Source: Tachypleus tridentatus (lineage: Eukaryota > Arthropoda > Merostomata > Xiphosura > Limulidae). Taken from it: a stretch of 64,000 nt of DNA. Below, in pieces: positions 1 to 12,900 of this stretch (the first letter of the stretch is position 1; the number at the start of each line of letters is the position of its first letter). A model generated the notes under the pieces. That model was not told where the DNA came from. It did no database searches and saw only the letters and a program-made list of their open reading frames with translations. Both the position numbers and the translations under genes were made by a program. The stretch covers positions 160,745,310 through 160,809,309 of the forward strand of contig NC_134837.1 of assembly GCF_004210375.1 (NCBI RefSeq), in the 5' to 3' direction.

Positions 1-93
1 TGCCTTCCCTCTAGTCTTACACTGCTAAATTAGGGACGGCTAGCGCAGATAGCCCTCGAGTAGCTTTGCGCGAAATTCAAAACAAAAAAAAAA
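1..93 (+). repeat. SINE-A, 3' part, cut by window edge
   Basis: This is the 3' half of the commonest SINE in the window. It includes the conserved block GCGCAGATAGCCCTCGAGTA, then GCTTTGCGCGAAATTC and an A-rich tail. The tRNA-like head lies outside the window. Confidence 0.85.
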
Positions 94-1190
94 CCGAAAG
101 AGACGGTGCTGTATATATAAATATTTTTTTCTTGTTTGTACATTTTTAAATAATTTTAAATAAGTCAGCTTTAAGATATAGTTGATTCAGTGTTTTTGAT
201 TCAGCTACCTTTCACATTTTATTCTAGATTGATTTATTTTTGAACATTTTAAATGATTCATCTGTTTAGCTTAAAGAATGTATACCTAAAAAAGCATTTA
301 CTGCTTTTTATGAGAGATTTATTATCATCTCTCTGAATCTGATATTTACACGTTACATCAACTATCATCCTCTTTGGACGCAGAAAACAAATTTTTGAAA
401 TAAAAAACTAAAATTCTCGTTAGTTTGAAAAAGTTATTGGTTGTTAAACTGATTACGATTTTCAAGTAAACAAGTTTGAATATTTTCACTTTAAAATATT
501 TAATATTTCAGAAATAGAACAGATAATTAAATAATAAGTACAAACAAATATCATATGTGCATTTGCTAAATCCTGCTTCGTAAAATGTTACGGAAATTCG
601 GATTTTTGTGTAAAGAGCAATCACATACATTTCTTATCTTTTATTTATTTGTAGAGATAAATGTGTTTCAATAAGAGCTAAAAGAGATCTACAAATATAA
701 AGAAATAATTTATCTATTATATGTCCTCCTACGAAAGCATTTATTAGGAACTTGGTAGAATAGATAGATAAAATAATTGCTAGAAGTATTTGGAAAATCG
801 AATTATGAAAATAATGTTCAAAAAATACAATCCTTTCATATATTTATAGCATCCATATGGATTTAATAAAGAACAAAGATGAATTTTAGCACATTGTTTT
901 TTACGGTTTCATTCTACCACCGAATGACGTAAACTTGAAGCAATAGAAGTAAACCAGAAAAATCAATATTATTCACGTGACTTCACTTAAGTAGTGAGAC
1001 AGTTACAGAGAAAGAAGTGAGAAGTTGTAGGCATTATCCACCCAAATCAGGTCGTCTATTGGGAATTCTTTCAATGCTCTCCCTGGAGGTTATTAAAAGA
1101 ACTATAACTCTGTTTGACAAAGCCTTTTATTATTGTTAGACAACAGTTATCTAGGGAGAGCTTGTACAATTCAGTTGTCAGAATTGTTTG
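94..1190. other. No recognised feature
   Basis: AT-rich sequence without a convincing exon, repeat unit or RNA gene. Confidence 0.5.
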
Positions 1191-1204
1191 TGCATATGCG
1201 CAAA

Positions 1205-1224
1205 CTCGTGTTTCGAAACGCGAG
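1205..1224. promoter_or_regulatory. CpG-bearing near-palindrome in candidate promoter of the 6.4 kb gene
   Basis: CTCGTGTTTCGAAACGCGAG is an almost perfect palindrome with several CpGs, which are scarce in this AT-rich region. It lies about 150 bp upstream of a TATA-like box. A regulatory role is inferred from position only. Confidence 0.25.
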
Positions 1225-1354
1225 TAGTACGATTATAGAAGCTATATCAAACTTTAATAAGTGAGAGGAGCATCTGGAGATACTTTTGGTAGGATTGGTT
1301 TGTCTTGAAAATATAAAACATTGTAGGGTTAAATGTACATGTGTTCAGAAGAAA

Positions 1355-1362
1355 TATATAAG
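1355..1362 (+). promoter_or_regulatory. TATA-like box (TATATAAG), candidate promoter of the two-pass membrane protein gene
   Basis: TATATAAG lies about 30 bp before the proposed start of a short noncoding exon that ends at a good splice donor at 1443. The next exon begins after a clean acceptor at 6380, so a noncoding first exon is needed somewhere upstream. This is the best candidate seen, but it is not proven. Confidence 0.35.
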
Positions 1363-1385
1363 CATTTCCCTTGAAAAATACCGGA

Positions 1386-1442
1386 GCTGATACGAAGACA
1401 GTGACACAGAGAACATTGAAGGAATATCAAATGTGTGAAAAA
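1386..1442 (+). other. Candidate noncoding first exon
   Basis: The segment ends at the donor GTAAGTTTT (GT at 1443), about 60 bp downstream of the TATA-like box. If real, it would splice to the exon starting at 6381 across a 4.9 kb intron. There is no coding signal, and RNA evidence would decide. Confidence 0.3.
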
Positions 1443-1779
1443 GTAAGTTTTGCTGGAATGAAACTTTGTCAACAATACCTGTTATGTCATACTAAAAGAG
1501 TATTCAATTTAATAATGTTCTTATACACTTCGCTTTAGACGTTAACAATTTATATTATACACATTCTCTTATATAATCCAATTAAACTACAAACTAAAGA
1601 AAAGACAAGAGCAATGCCGTCAGAAATTTGTTGTTTTTTTAGAAATGTATAAAACTACAGGGTGCAAAATCGTTTTCACAACATATGATCAAGCTATAGA
1701 AAACAAAACATCTAATGATTCAATCTAATCATTTGTATACATTTACCAATAAGATATTTAAATAACTCTTTCTTTACGG

Positions 1780-2178
1780 TTTCATTCACTTTAATGACAA
1801 AACTACGACACTGAAAACATCAGTTTCACCACAGAAGTGATTTTTGTATTTGAACTATGATATTTTAATGATTACTGTTAGTCTTAACTCTAACGTAGAT
1901 TTAGTAACAGAAAGTGAGTTAGCATTATTACTAAGGACATTTTAGCTTTTGAACAACAAACATGATTATTGTTAGTTCTGTCCCTAATATACTTTGAATG
2001 ATAGAATAGTAGATGTAAGTCAGTGTTATTCATGAGGCAATTTTGTAACAGTAAAGCCCTACAGTGGCATGAGGGTATTATTGTGGATTTACTTCGCTAA
2101 AAACCGAGTTTTAATATCGTGGTGGAAACTGCTCAGATAGCCCATAGTGTAGCTATGTGTTTAACGTTAAACAAACAA
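1780..2178 (+). repeat. Composite interspersed repeat: about 270 bp unclassified unit fused to a SINE-B tail
   Basis: The same arrangement occurs in inverse orientation at 8850-9270. Shared blocks include TTACGGTTTCATTCACTTTA at the outer end, the region around AACAACAAACATGA, and the junction GTAACAGTAAAGCCC leading into SINE-B. Because both copies share the junction with the SINE, the pair derives from one composite element and not from two independent SINE insertions. Confidence 0.65.
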
Positions 2179-2820
2179 ACAAAGAAGCAAATAAGGATGA
2201 AAATATAAAGAAGATACTGCCATTAAAGTACGATATACAATGGAAATCTTGTTAAAACCTTTCTTTCAAGGTATTTGTTGCAATGAAAGAACTGATATTT
2301 AAAAAGTACAATCAGTATTAAATTATTAAGATATAATTAGGAAGTTTTAGAGATTTGACAATGTTAAAAGTTGTATATTAGTCCTAACACGTGTGACTAT
2401 CGAATAACCAAATGCACAAGAGATAAGAGTATTAATGCTTATTTTACTATATATATAGTAGTATTAACTACATATTTTACCAATAGAAGGACTCTAGTTT
2501 GAAGAAATAAAACTAGTAATGTAATATTTATCCCTAACGAAACTATGCTAAATTTTAAACTTTGTTAAATGGTTTATCAAATGATCTTTAGTCAGCTTTT
2601 CAATACTTTTGCTCACCTCTGGTAATAATATAGAAAACATTTTTATTCATTTAATCAAAAACTTAACTTGCCTGTTTATTTAAACTAAATTCACTATTAA
2701 CAATCCACTTTCTATGATTAATATAAATATATTTACTAATATTCATATGATTCATGGTATTTTGAACAATAGATATTTGAAGATTTTGTGTTTATTTTAG
2801 ATGTATCTGTATATTGATCG
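2179..2820. other. No recognised feature
   Basis: AT-rich sequence, inside the proposed first intron. Nothing recognised. Confidence 0.5.
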
Positions 2821-2822
2821 TG

Positions 2823-2947
2823 CACCCTGGTGGCACAGAGGTAAGTCTGAAGGGCTATAGCTCTAAAAAACCGGGTTACGTTACCCATGATGGACATAGC
2901 ACAAATACCCAATTGTGCAGCTTTGTGTTTAACTAGAGACAAACAAT
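2823..2947 (+). repeat. SINE-B copy
   Basis: It has the SINE-B order: GTGGCACAGAGGTA head, ACCGGGTTACG B-box-like block, then a diverged CACAAATACCCA and CAGCTTTGTGTTTAAC tail and an A/C-rich end. Confidence 0.75.
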
Positions 2948-3535
2948 CGATATATAGATGTTTTCGATTTTTTTACAAGTATAAAACATTTGTTATTTAT
3001 AAGTATGGGAGCAAGTTGATAATGGATTGATTAGAAATAGCTATTAAAGTTTCTAGCTTATGCAGTTCCTTTTATATACAAACGTATGATTAAACGTATT
3101 GTGCTCCTAGATGGTGATATAACTCTGCATTTAAATAATCAAGTTTGTTTGGTTATTTATTATTTAAAATCATTTGTGAAGAATTTCCCAATCACAAAAT
3201 ACTATAATATAATATAATATTATTATTTCGTATTTTTTCTTCTGACGATGAATTATGTGCTTACTTTACGTACAAGGTGAATTTATTTCTCATTTTAGAG
3301 AAACACATTTTATTATGCATATTTTATCACCTTTTAAAGTGTATTGATTATACTATAATATCAGAAAACGTTAATTGTCTGTTTCTTTGCACTGTAATTA
3401 TTCATTTTAAGTTTCCTTTCACGAGTTTTGGGCTTTAATGTTATTCACTTACAATGTTTTATGCTTCCTTCCTTAAACTTTACTGGTACTTTTTGGTGGT
3501 CTTTCCTAAAACAACACAAGAGAAAATAATCTTAT
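2948..3535. other. No recognised feature
   Basis: AT-rich, nothing recognised. Confidence 0.5.
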
Positions 3536-3540
3536 GCAAA

Positions 3541-3675
3541 AAAATATTTATTTTTAATTATTATTTGAAACGATTTTTACACATAAAATAGTCGAAATTT
3601 TCAGTGCAAGAAAATATTTATTTTTAATTATTATTTGAAACGATTTTTACACATAAAATAGTCGAAATTTTCAGT
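3541..3675. repeat. Recent 70 bp tandem duplication
   Basis: About 65 bp starting AAAATATTTATTTTTAATTA and ending GTCGAAATTTTCAGT occur twice, at 3541 and 3611, without a difference that I can see. A period of 70 bp and near-identity indicate a young duplication. Confidence 0.9.
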
Positions 3676-3819
3676 TAAACAACGAACTTACCCAATAATT
3701 AACGTATTCGTGTTGATAACGATAGTACACAATAGAAAATTGAAGTTTTACTACGAAAATACTCAGAATATAACTGAAGAATTTTTATGAAAAAAATTAC
3801 ACAATAAATCTTTTCATTT

Positions 3820-3932
3820 TTGTTTGTTTGTATCTAAGCTACACAATGAGCTATCTATGCTCTGCTCACCATGGCTATTGAAACCCGGTTTCTAGCTCTG
3901 TAAATCTGCAGATATATCGCTCTACCAATGAA
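3820..3932 (-). repeat. SINE-B copy
   Basis: Reverse-complement SINE-B: TTTGTTTG tail, GCTACACAATGAGCTAT, CTGCTCACCATGGC, GAAACCCGGTTTCTAG and the head end ATCGCTCTACCA. Confidence 0.75.
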
Positions 3933-3974
3933 GATTTTTTTTTAAATAATGCTACATGATAAGAAACTGGAAGT

Positions 3975-4150
3975 TTTTAATTTTTATGTTTGATACAGAG
4001 CCCTTTCCAATAAATCAATACATTTTCAAGAACATTGTTGCATTTTATATAGCTTTTACTAATTATAGAGCTGTATTTAAAACGTTTATACGGTATAGTT
4101 CTTTCTCCATCATAAGTCTGACCATCGACTTCAACGAACAGAGGCCATGT
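3975..4150 (-). pseudogene. Coding-like stretch, weakly like a double-stranded RNA-binding motif
   Basis: The minus strand is open for about 57 codons and begins with a peptide of the form WPLFVEVDGQTYDGE, followed by lysine-rich and alanine-poor sequence. The PLFVxxVEVDGQxxxG pattern is the beta-hairpin signature of double-stranded RNA-binding motifs such as those of ADAR. The helix that should follow (KKxAKxxAA) is poorly kept. No splice sites or neighbouring exons were found, so this could be a relic or chance. Low confidence. Confidence 0.2.
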
Positions 4151-4254
4151 TTTACAGGAAAATTAGAAATAATATTGTGCATAAGATCACCAATTTTCAT
4201 TAAAGTCTGATTATTTTTGAACGAGTTAGAGTAAACAATAGTGTGAAAAATCAG

Positions 4255-4490
4255 TCCTCATGTAGGGATGATTCGAATTTTTTATGATTTGGTCTTTTAC
4301 CTTGGCCTTCCAAAACTAATCACTTTTAAATTGGGTCATAGTCAAACTATATACCAAGTTTTATTCACATCCATTGAGCTGATTTTGATCGATATTGCTG
4401 ACAAACAAGCAGACATACACACAAGAGTGAAAACACAATCTCTGTCACTTTCGATAGCGGTAGTAATAAGTTTGAATATCCCTTTATGTG
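4255..4490 (+). repeat. Unclassified interspersed repeat, LINE-3'-end-like
   Basis: It has the stereotyped order GATTTGGTCTTTTACCTTGG, GGGTCATAGTCAAACTATA, then CATTGAGCTGATTTTGATCG followed by GCTGACAAACAAGCAGACA. Motifs of this sort are common near the 3' ends of decayed retroposons. The class is inferred only. Confidence 0.45.
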
Positions 4491-6380
4491 AGAAATATTC
4501 ACAGAAATTTTACATTGATAATCAGACACCTCTAAGATTGAAAGATAAAAAGAAAGTCAGGGTATCACGATGTCACGGCCTAGTCAATCACCGGCTACGA
4601 ATCTCATTAAACACGTGTGAACTAATTTCAAACCATCCCTGCAAAAGCTACACAAGAAATGTACTTCTGGAGCTCGTTAAATGCAAATTTTGTGTTAGGA
4701 TCTGGCCTCAAATGCCGCTGATTTCGTTCATATAATGTGCAAAAGAGGGTGAACCATAAAATTTTACCATACTCCTATTTTGCTATAGAATAAACTGATA
4801 TTACTATATATGGATTACAGGTGTATTTTTGGATTAAATGTTTATATACTGATTATTTATACAATATGCACAATAGTGAAAAGAAAGTGACTTTTCACGT
4901 CAGAAGATACTTGGTTATTATGACTTACTCCTTTCTCATTTTTTCCGATAAATATAAAAAATTTCATTTATTTATTGAACGAATCTTGCAAGAGGAAAAT
5001 TTGACGTATTGAAACCTATTCATAATCATCTAAAGAAGATCCCAAATATTTAGTATGAGATATTGCTTCTTTTTAGTAGACTTTACAATATAGAACAAGA
5101 AGCTAAATTCATTGTTTATTTGAATATTTAGTGTTTTTTAGAAAAAAAATTCTAATTAAGTAAAACGTGAAAAGTACCTGAATATTTCTTTTATTATTCA
5201 AGTTTACAAAATAAAATATGGTCACCAACTTTCAGATTTTAAGCCATAATTTTGTTCTAACGGAAACTAGATCTTCAGTTAATCTCAGTAATTAAAGTAA
5301 AGCACAACTTTGTCAAGATTTTGGTAAATTTGATTTCTTGTTTGACTTAATGTAATTATGGATAGGTAATCTGCTAATCTGTCTTCTAATTTATAATAAT
5401 TTGTTGACATATACAGTTTTTCGAGCATAATTACACAACTGATTAAAATTATACTGTAACATGAGACCTTAAAATTTACCAACTGATAATAAGAGTGGTA
5501 TTGTTTGTTTTTTCTTTTAACTGAAATATGATACAAAAAAGACAACGTAGACAATGGCTTTGACCAGTATTAGTACAATCATAAAATACAAAGTAGTGGT
5601 CAATGTAATGAATATATTTATAGATTTCGTTTACTTTTGTGGCTTTCTATAAAATAAAACCTTGAATGTTATAGACAGTGTTTTTGAACTACTCCGTGCC
5701 TGAGCTACTTAAAATTTTCTATAATTTTATTCATTTTGCTCTTTCAAAAATGTTCGCTGCAAAGAAAATGCATAAGAGTAGTTTCTATAGACTTAGTTAA
5801 TTATACTAGAGGTTCACTTACAACGTAAGTTCCATTTCGATACAAAAATCTTATCAGAACCCAAAAATATCTAATCTAATATTGTAACTTGCTCTAACAA
5901 AATCAATTACTAAACATTAAAATTGAATATTTTCTTTAATGTCAAACAAAAATGTTTCACAATTAATTCAGAAAGTTTACCAAAACACGAATTTTTGCGC
6001 TGACTTAATTTCATAAATACGTTAAAGGTATTTAGAATAACAGTGTGAGACGACTATTGTTTTATGTCATTAGAAATATTAATGGTGTCAATCACCAAGA
6101 AAGTAAAATTTTCATAGGAATTAAATATTTTATATTCCATTCATTCGGATTTTTAAAAGGTGTAAAAGTTAATAAACTTTTTTTTTAAATGTTACTTGTT
6201 AATTGACTTAAGAAAAGTTTCTTTTCTTAAAACTCTAAACATGTTTTATGTAAATTAGATTATATGTAAAACATCAATTAGAATCTCTTTAGAATACGAA
6301 TTATGAGTCAGTGACAAATTAAAGTTTACAAACAATAGCAGGAGGCTTACATTTTATTTTGTTTTAGTTATTTTTTACAG
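4491..6380. other. No recognised feature
   Basis: AT-rich sequence within the proposed first intron. An open frame at 4268-4735 runs through the repeat just upstream and shows no family resemblance. The stretch ends with the acceptor ATTTTTTACAG at 6380. Confidence 0.5.
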
Positions 6381-6966
6381 ATTCGTTTCTTCTTCCCTAT
6401 TTTATTTAAACGAATATGAGTGGCGAATCAGCACAGGAGTTTCAAAAATCAAACGGATCTCCTAAACCACCTTGTAAAGGATATGGTAAAACTCAGAAGA
6501 AATACTTTTGCAGAATAATACTCTTCAGGGCATGGGTAGTGACTGCAATATTTTTATTTGCTACAGGAATGGTTTTACTCATTTTCGGAGCAATTTACTG
6601 GAAGAAAAGTATAGGTATGTTTCTAGGTGGCGCTTTCTGTCTAGTTTTAGCGGTGCCTGTCACGGCATTTTATCTCTGGTGCACTTATTGTTATGGTGAC
6701 AGTCAAGAAATCCCACAGCACATGGAAAGCGGACAGCTATCAATTGAAAAAGATATATCAACTCTTGAATCTCCTGGTTTTTACAAGCAGAACTTCACAG
6801 AAACAAAGACAGATGTCCCTGTGGAACCGCTTGTTGCCATGACGTCCATCATGTCATCTTCAAATTCTGATGAAAATGAACAATGTTTTAGAGATACGAG
6901 CACTTCACGTGAGCCAGAAAGCAATAAAAGTAGCGCTACTTCAACTCCTGACATTTTAACTCGAAG
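6381..6966 (+). other. Exon with start codon of the two-pass membrane protein gene
   Basis: It begins after TTATTTTTTACAG (AG at 6379-6380), has a 35 bp 5' leader, coding residues 1-183 and two bases of codon 184. It ends before GTGAGT at 6967, so the following intron is phase 2. Confidence 0.8.
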
Positions 6967-9900
6967 GTGAGTTCGAGAGGATTTCCTTTTATAAATATAT
7001 TGCAAAACAGAAAACTAAGTATTTTTTCATGGCTCAGAAAACGTCTCCAACCACAAAATATAATTCCCTCTTCTCTCTATAGTCTCTTCCAGAGCTCAGG
7101 TGAAGTATTAAACAAACAACAAAAAATCCACTATTTTCAAGCTTATCTCAGACCCGTCAAGCGTTAGGTGAAACTTTTCAAAACAAAACTTCTTTTAATC
7201 CCTAAATCACTTCAGCAATCACGACAGCAATCAGATCTTTACCATTGTGGTTAACATAATAGCTAACATCCATCACCACTTGTCCCCTTCTTCTCATCCT
7301 TCGTCATAACTAAGGTAAGGTCTTCAATACCAACAATCATTTGTTCCCTCCTTCTCATCTTTCGTCATGACTAAGGTAAGGTATTTATTATCAACCATCT
7401 TTTGTTCCTTCCATCTTATCCTTCATCATGATTGATGTACAGTCTTAAAATATCATACATCATTTTTTTTCTTTCTTCCCATCTCTCCCGTCATTATCAA
7501 AGTAGCGGCTTACTGATTTTTCTCTAAGAACAAAATCAATACATTAACAACTTTAATAAAGCTTTTGAAACGTTAGTGCTAACCAATTCATGGTAACTTT
7601 ATAAAAGAGTCATAGAATAATTGTATATTTTTATATATCCTGGTTCAAAATTACACTTTTAAATGTACAATAAAATAATCTACAGCGATAAAAAGTAAAT
7701 ACTATAACTATTCCTATAAAGAAATGAAATATTGATCTATCTGTATGTAACTGTAACTGTTATTCGCTTGATTTTTAATTATTTATTTACGTTTTTAACC
7801 TTTTGATACTATTAATGTTTTATAATATAAGTTGTAATACATCTTTTTTTCATAACAGAAGATAAGTGAACACAATATATAATAATGTTTATTACATTTG
7901 TATTTTATGTAGCTTACATGTAGTTACGAAAATATTTTCTCACTTCTTTAAAATTTTATTTTCCTCAAAATTCGTACAAGCTTTATTTCAATTCCTTACA
8001 GTTATTTTGTTCAACCGCGATTTATATCGTAATTTGTTTACTGATAAAAGATGTATAATTTAAGCCACATTCAAACTTTCTACTCGTTTTAGCTTTTGCT
8101 TAGCAAACACAAAAACAACCAAATACAACATATTCTAATTTTATCACTAGGTTTTTCATTCCTACAATACATTATAATAACTTATTTGTATGAAATATGA
8201 AAAGAAAACAGCTCAAATATTGAAATTAATTGTGACTTTGAAAAATCAATACTTCGACGTTAGTTACATAAATGTGTAATACGTAATACACGGCCATCTT
8301 CGGAATTTTGAATCTGCTTAATCTAATACTAACTTTAATGTTATTGATTCAGAGGTTGATCTTTGAACAACGGTCTATGTACTATAGTTTTATATATGGT
8401 TTATTCGATAATTTTAGGATTTTCAGAATTTCTAAATATACGCTTTAAACACCTACATCACTTAATACAGAACATTTGTAAAGGTTCTTGATAATTATAG
8501 AATGTTTTCCAAAACGAATACTTTTGGAAAATAAATGTATTGTTTTAATGAAGAAGAAGAAAAAAACAGTGATACTGATATGTTTGAGAGGCTACAGGAG
8601 TAGTGTTTTTGTTCAGCCCCCGCTGGCAGAGCGGTATGTTTCCAGACATATAAGTCTAGAAACCGGGTTTCAGTACCAATGGTAGACAGAGTATAAATAG
8701 CCTATCCTGTAGCTATGTGCCTAACTACAAATAAACAAAAGTTTTCGTTTAATAACTTATATTATATCACATTTTTACTTTTATTGTTTTAAAACGAGTA
8801 TTTTTTTAATTTTTCTTCTGGGAAAGTTTTCATTGCAATAATTGTTCGTAGTTAACCACAAAGTTGCCGAATGAGTATTCTGTGCTATGCCCAATATCAC
8901 TATTGAAACCGAATCTTTAACTTTATAAGTCCGCAGAATAACCACTGAGAAATTACAGGGCTTTACTGTTGCGAAATTACCCCACAAGTAGCGCTGACTC
9001 ATATCTATTGTTCTACCATTCGAAGTATGTTAGAAGCAAGACTGAAAATAATCATGCTTTCATGTTTGTTGTTCAAAAGCTGAAAGTTCCTTACTAGTAA
9101 TGCTAATTCACTTACTTTTCCTCTTCTGTTGCTAAATCTACGTTAGACCTAAGGTTAACAGTAACCATTAAAATATCATTGTTCAAATACAAAAATTACT
9201 CTTGTGATAATACTGATGTTTTCAGTTTCGTAGTTTTGTCATTAAAGTGAATGAAACCGTAAAAAAGAGTTATTGTGTTATCTTACTGATAAACATATTT
9301 GACTAATAAAATGAACAGATCTAATGACTATTAAATCCAAGAATAACACATTTAAGTATTGAAAATTATTGTACGCCCATATAAGATGTTCTGGTCTTAC
9401 TTAATTCCAAGCAAAGATGTATGACTTGACTGGTATTAGCATCTACACTATTTGTTTATTCTGTAGAACTAAGTATTACAACTGTAATTTCTAACTGTTT
9501 TTTCTTCAATTCATCGAAATAAAAATTACTGTTTTATTCGAACCATTTTATATTTTGAAATTATAGGTTATTTCCTTTAAAAAAGGTTTTAATAGATCCC
9601 AATCTTAACAGCTTTTATTTGCAGTTAAGCCTAGATGTTGAAATAACCAACTCAACAGTTAAGAAAGAAATGAACGTTTCTCAGATATGTCTTGAATTTT
9701 ACGTGATTTGATAACCAAATCAAATATATTTGTGTTTACTAGCTACAGGCTCAGAGCTAAGTGTTCGTTGCCCCTCCAATTAGTTCAGTTTGTCTTTTTG
9801 TTTTTCTATTCGTTTTTGCTTTTATTTTTTTTAGCTTAAACAAATATGTTCGCAAAGATTTATAGCAAATTAAACAACAAATGTGTCTAACTGGGCCTTC

Positions 9901-12900
9901 TCGTCTGTCTCTTAAGGAAGTTCGCACTAACCAATGTAAAGAGAGAGTTTCTTAATTTTGGTATGATTTAAAATTATGACATTAACGTCTCCTGGAAGAT
10001 GAAAATATCTGTAAAACCGTCAAATGTTAAGGTTGCAAAATACGTAATTAAATAATGTATTTGAACAAAGAATGTACAAGACATGGTAAATAATAATTCA
10101 TTAAACTTGCCACGTCGATTATCTTGAAACAGAATACACATTACCAAGAAAATCATAAACTGTAAGATCTTGAAAGACTAGGTCATGGAATATTAATTGC
10201 AATAAGTGATTTTACTTGATTTAGTTGCCACTCGTTGTCAATTTGCTTACATTATAATAAGTGAACACGTAAAAGGTTCACAGAAAGATGACCTAAACTT
10301 AGGTGGCGTTTTTTTTTTGTACCAAAGTACCTGAGTCCATGCATTTATTTAATTTATTTTCTATTTATTATTTCTTCTATGTTTCCTCTTCACCACTAGT
10401 TTTACTGAATCTCAAGTCATAGTTTAAGATTGCTTGAAAACAACTGGAGTTTAATTTGTTTCGTTAAATAATGCACTTGATAGATCCGGGTCATTTTTTA
10501 TTTTCTAAACCAAACAATAAACTGGTCGAATATAAATCAATTTTTAAATTCATATTTGGAATATATATAAAATGTAAGTAAGTTATTACGTTTATATGAA
10601 CAATCCTATGGACGAGAATCATTTGTTCAAAAAGTGAACACCGTAAAATACAACCCATAATGCAACAGTACGGTTGCCTGCACGTGCTTGAAAGTGACGG
10701 ATAAAAGAAAATGAGTTTAACTTTTTTTTTATTTCATTCTAGTTTTTCTAACTAGCTGATAGGCAAGTAAAGAGTTACATTTTATGTTCGACCATGAGAT
10801 TGAACAGATAACAGAATAGAGATGTATAGATGTTCTCAATAGACACAATGTTAAAACTTCAACATAACTTTACAGAACGCTCTGAAAGCTTGCTTAAATA
10901 TGTGAAATTGATTATGACATGATACGTCAGGCAACTGCTTAAACGCTTTAAATACAAAAATTTTGTTTGCAAATTAAGCACAAAGCTACACAATGAACTA
11001 TCTGTAATCTAGCCTCCACAGGTATCGAAACGTGGTTTTCGGTGTTGTAAATCCGCATACTTACCACTGTGCCACTGGAGGGTAGATAAGTACAACAAAT
11101 AATTATGTTTTACAAATTTGTTTGAGTTTGTTATTTTAAACATTTAATTAATAGGTGCTACTGCAGCATGTATTTTCAACAGAAAAAAAAATGGATTCAC
11201 ACAAATAATTTTGTTCTTCTTTTAGTTTGTTTTTAGCATTTTGAGGTAAATTTTACCTAAAAATAACATCTGTAAATTTAAAGGATATATAGTTATATAT
11301 ATACATAATTCACAATATTTTACTTAGAATTCTGAAGAAAGTGTTTGAAATTTTTTGTACTTTTAAAATAAATACTAGGTCTTAGAAGTCACGGTTTAAA
11401 TGCTGAAAGCGAGCGAAGCATTGAAAACCAACTGGTCTACTATTTGTGAGCAAAATCCATTTCAAGTTCTAAATACGATTAGAAAATGAGAGATAAAAGC
11501 TTTTCTGAAGCGCTATAAATGCAGCATACAGTTTGAAAGCCCAAAGCTCAAGTAGCATTGGAAATCAATAGGCTACATAGATCTGCTAAGAGTCAAGCAA
11601 ACTGCATGTTTTTGTCATATTCTTAATTTGTTCGTTTCGGATTATAATTAAAAATGCTTAAAAATAACATTTGAAATCAACCATTTGTTTCCTACAAGTC
11701 GTCGCCGAAGATCTCTTACGTAATGTCAAACTCGTAACTATGACTGAGTTATTCTTTTTTAGTTAAGCATTGAATTAAACAATAGGTTATCTGTGCTCTT
11801 TCCACTACAAGTACGAGTGTCGCAGACATACCGCTGTGCAACTGTAGAAGGTGGTACTCAAATAAACTGAAAGACAAAAATATTCTAAAAGGTTGTTTAT
11901 ATATGAACGTAATTCGGAATTGTGAAATTTCCGGTTTTGTGCCGAAACCTCACAAAATGAAGCGGTTTCCTTAATTTTTAGCACAAAACGTGAACGTTAT
12001 TTAATATAAAAATGCATTAAATTTTAGGGCTAGCTTTGTAATATTTACACTGTTATGTATGGAATAGTTAAGACATAATAGCTGTATTTACAAAACGTTC
12101 AGACTCACAGAACAAAACACACCAGTAATTCGCATACCCGATACCAGAATACTATAAACTCTGGATATAAAACACTTCAGTGTTTCCCTTCAGTGTTAGG
12201 CAGCGTTTGTTGAAGCTATTCTGTTCAAGGCGGATGAGCGATTGTTTGTTTTTGTTGTTTGAATTTTGCGCAAAGCTACTCGAGGCCTATCTGCGCTAGC
12301 CGTCCCTAATTTAGCAGTGTAAGACTAGAGGGAAGTAAGATAGTCATCACCACCCACCGCCAACTCTTGAGCTACTCTTTTATCAACGAATAGTGGGATT
12401 GACCGTCACATTATAACGCTCCCATGGCTGAAAGGGCGAGCATGTTTGGTGCGACGGGGATTCAAACCCGCGACGCAGATGAGCGAACGATTGAACTTGC
12501 AATCCGCGTGACACTTGATGACAAATGTTAGCTATATGTAGTTTTAATCAAATGATTTGCTGTGGAAATATTAAATATACTCTTCAAAAAAAAGAAACGC
12601 AAAAGGGATATTTTTTTTATTTTAACGAGAAATAACGTTACAAGCTCAGAGTATGTGATGTTACACGTGTTAAGGCACTGATTTTCAGACCAAAATGACA
12701 ACAAAAGTTGTGCACTTTGAAAACGGAGGAAAACAACGGATTTTTCGCCAAAACGCATTCGTGTCCAATAAATTTGTTTGAGAGATCTGCATGTTCTGCA
12801 AGTGCAACATATGCAAAATCCCTATAAAAGTGACGGGTTCTCGGTTTCCATAGCTCAGTGTTAAGCCACCGACACGCAATACAGTTACGCCAAGACTGAC

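Noticed and set aside
4268-4735. 155-codon open frame
   Set aside because: Its first half is an interspersed repeat, and composition and sequence do not resemble a conserved protein.
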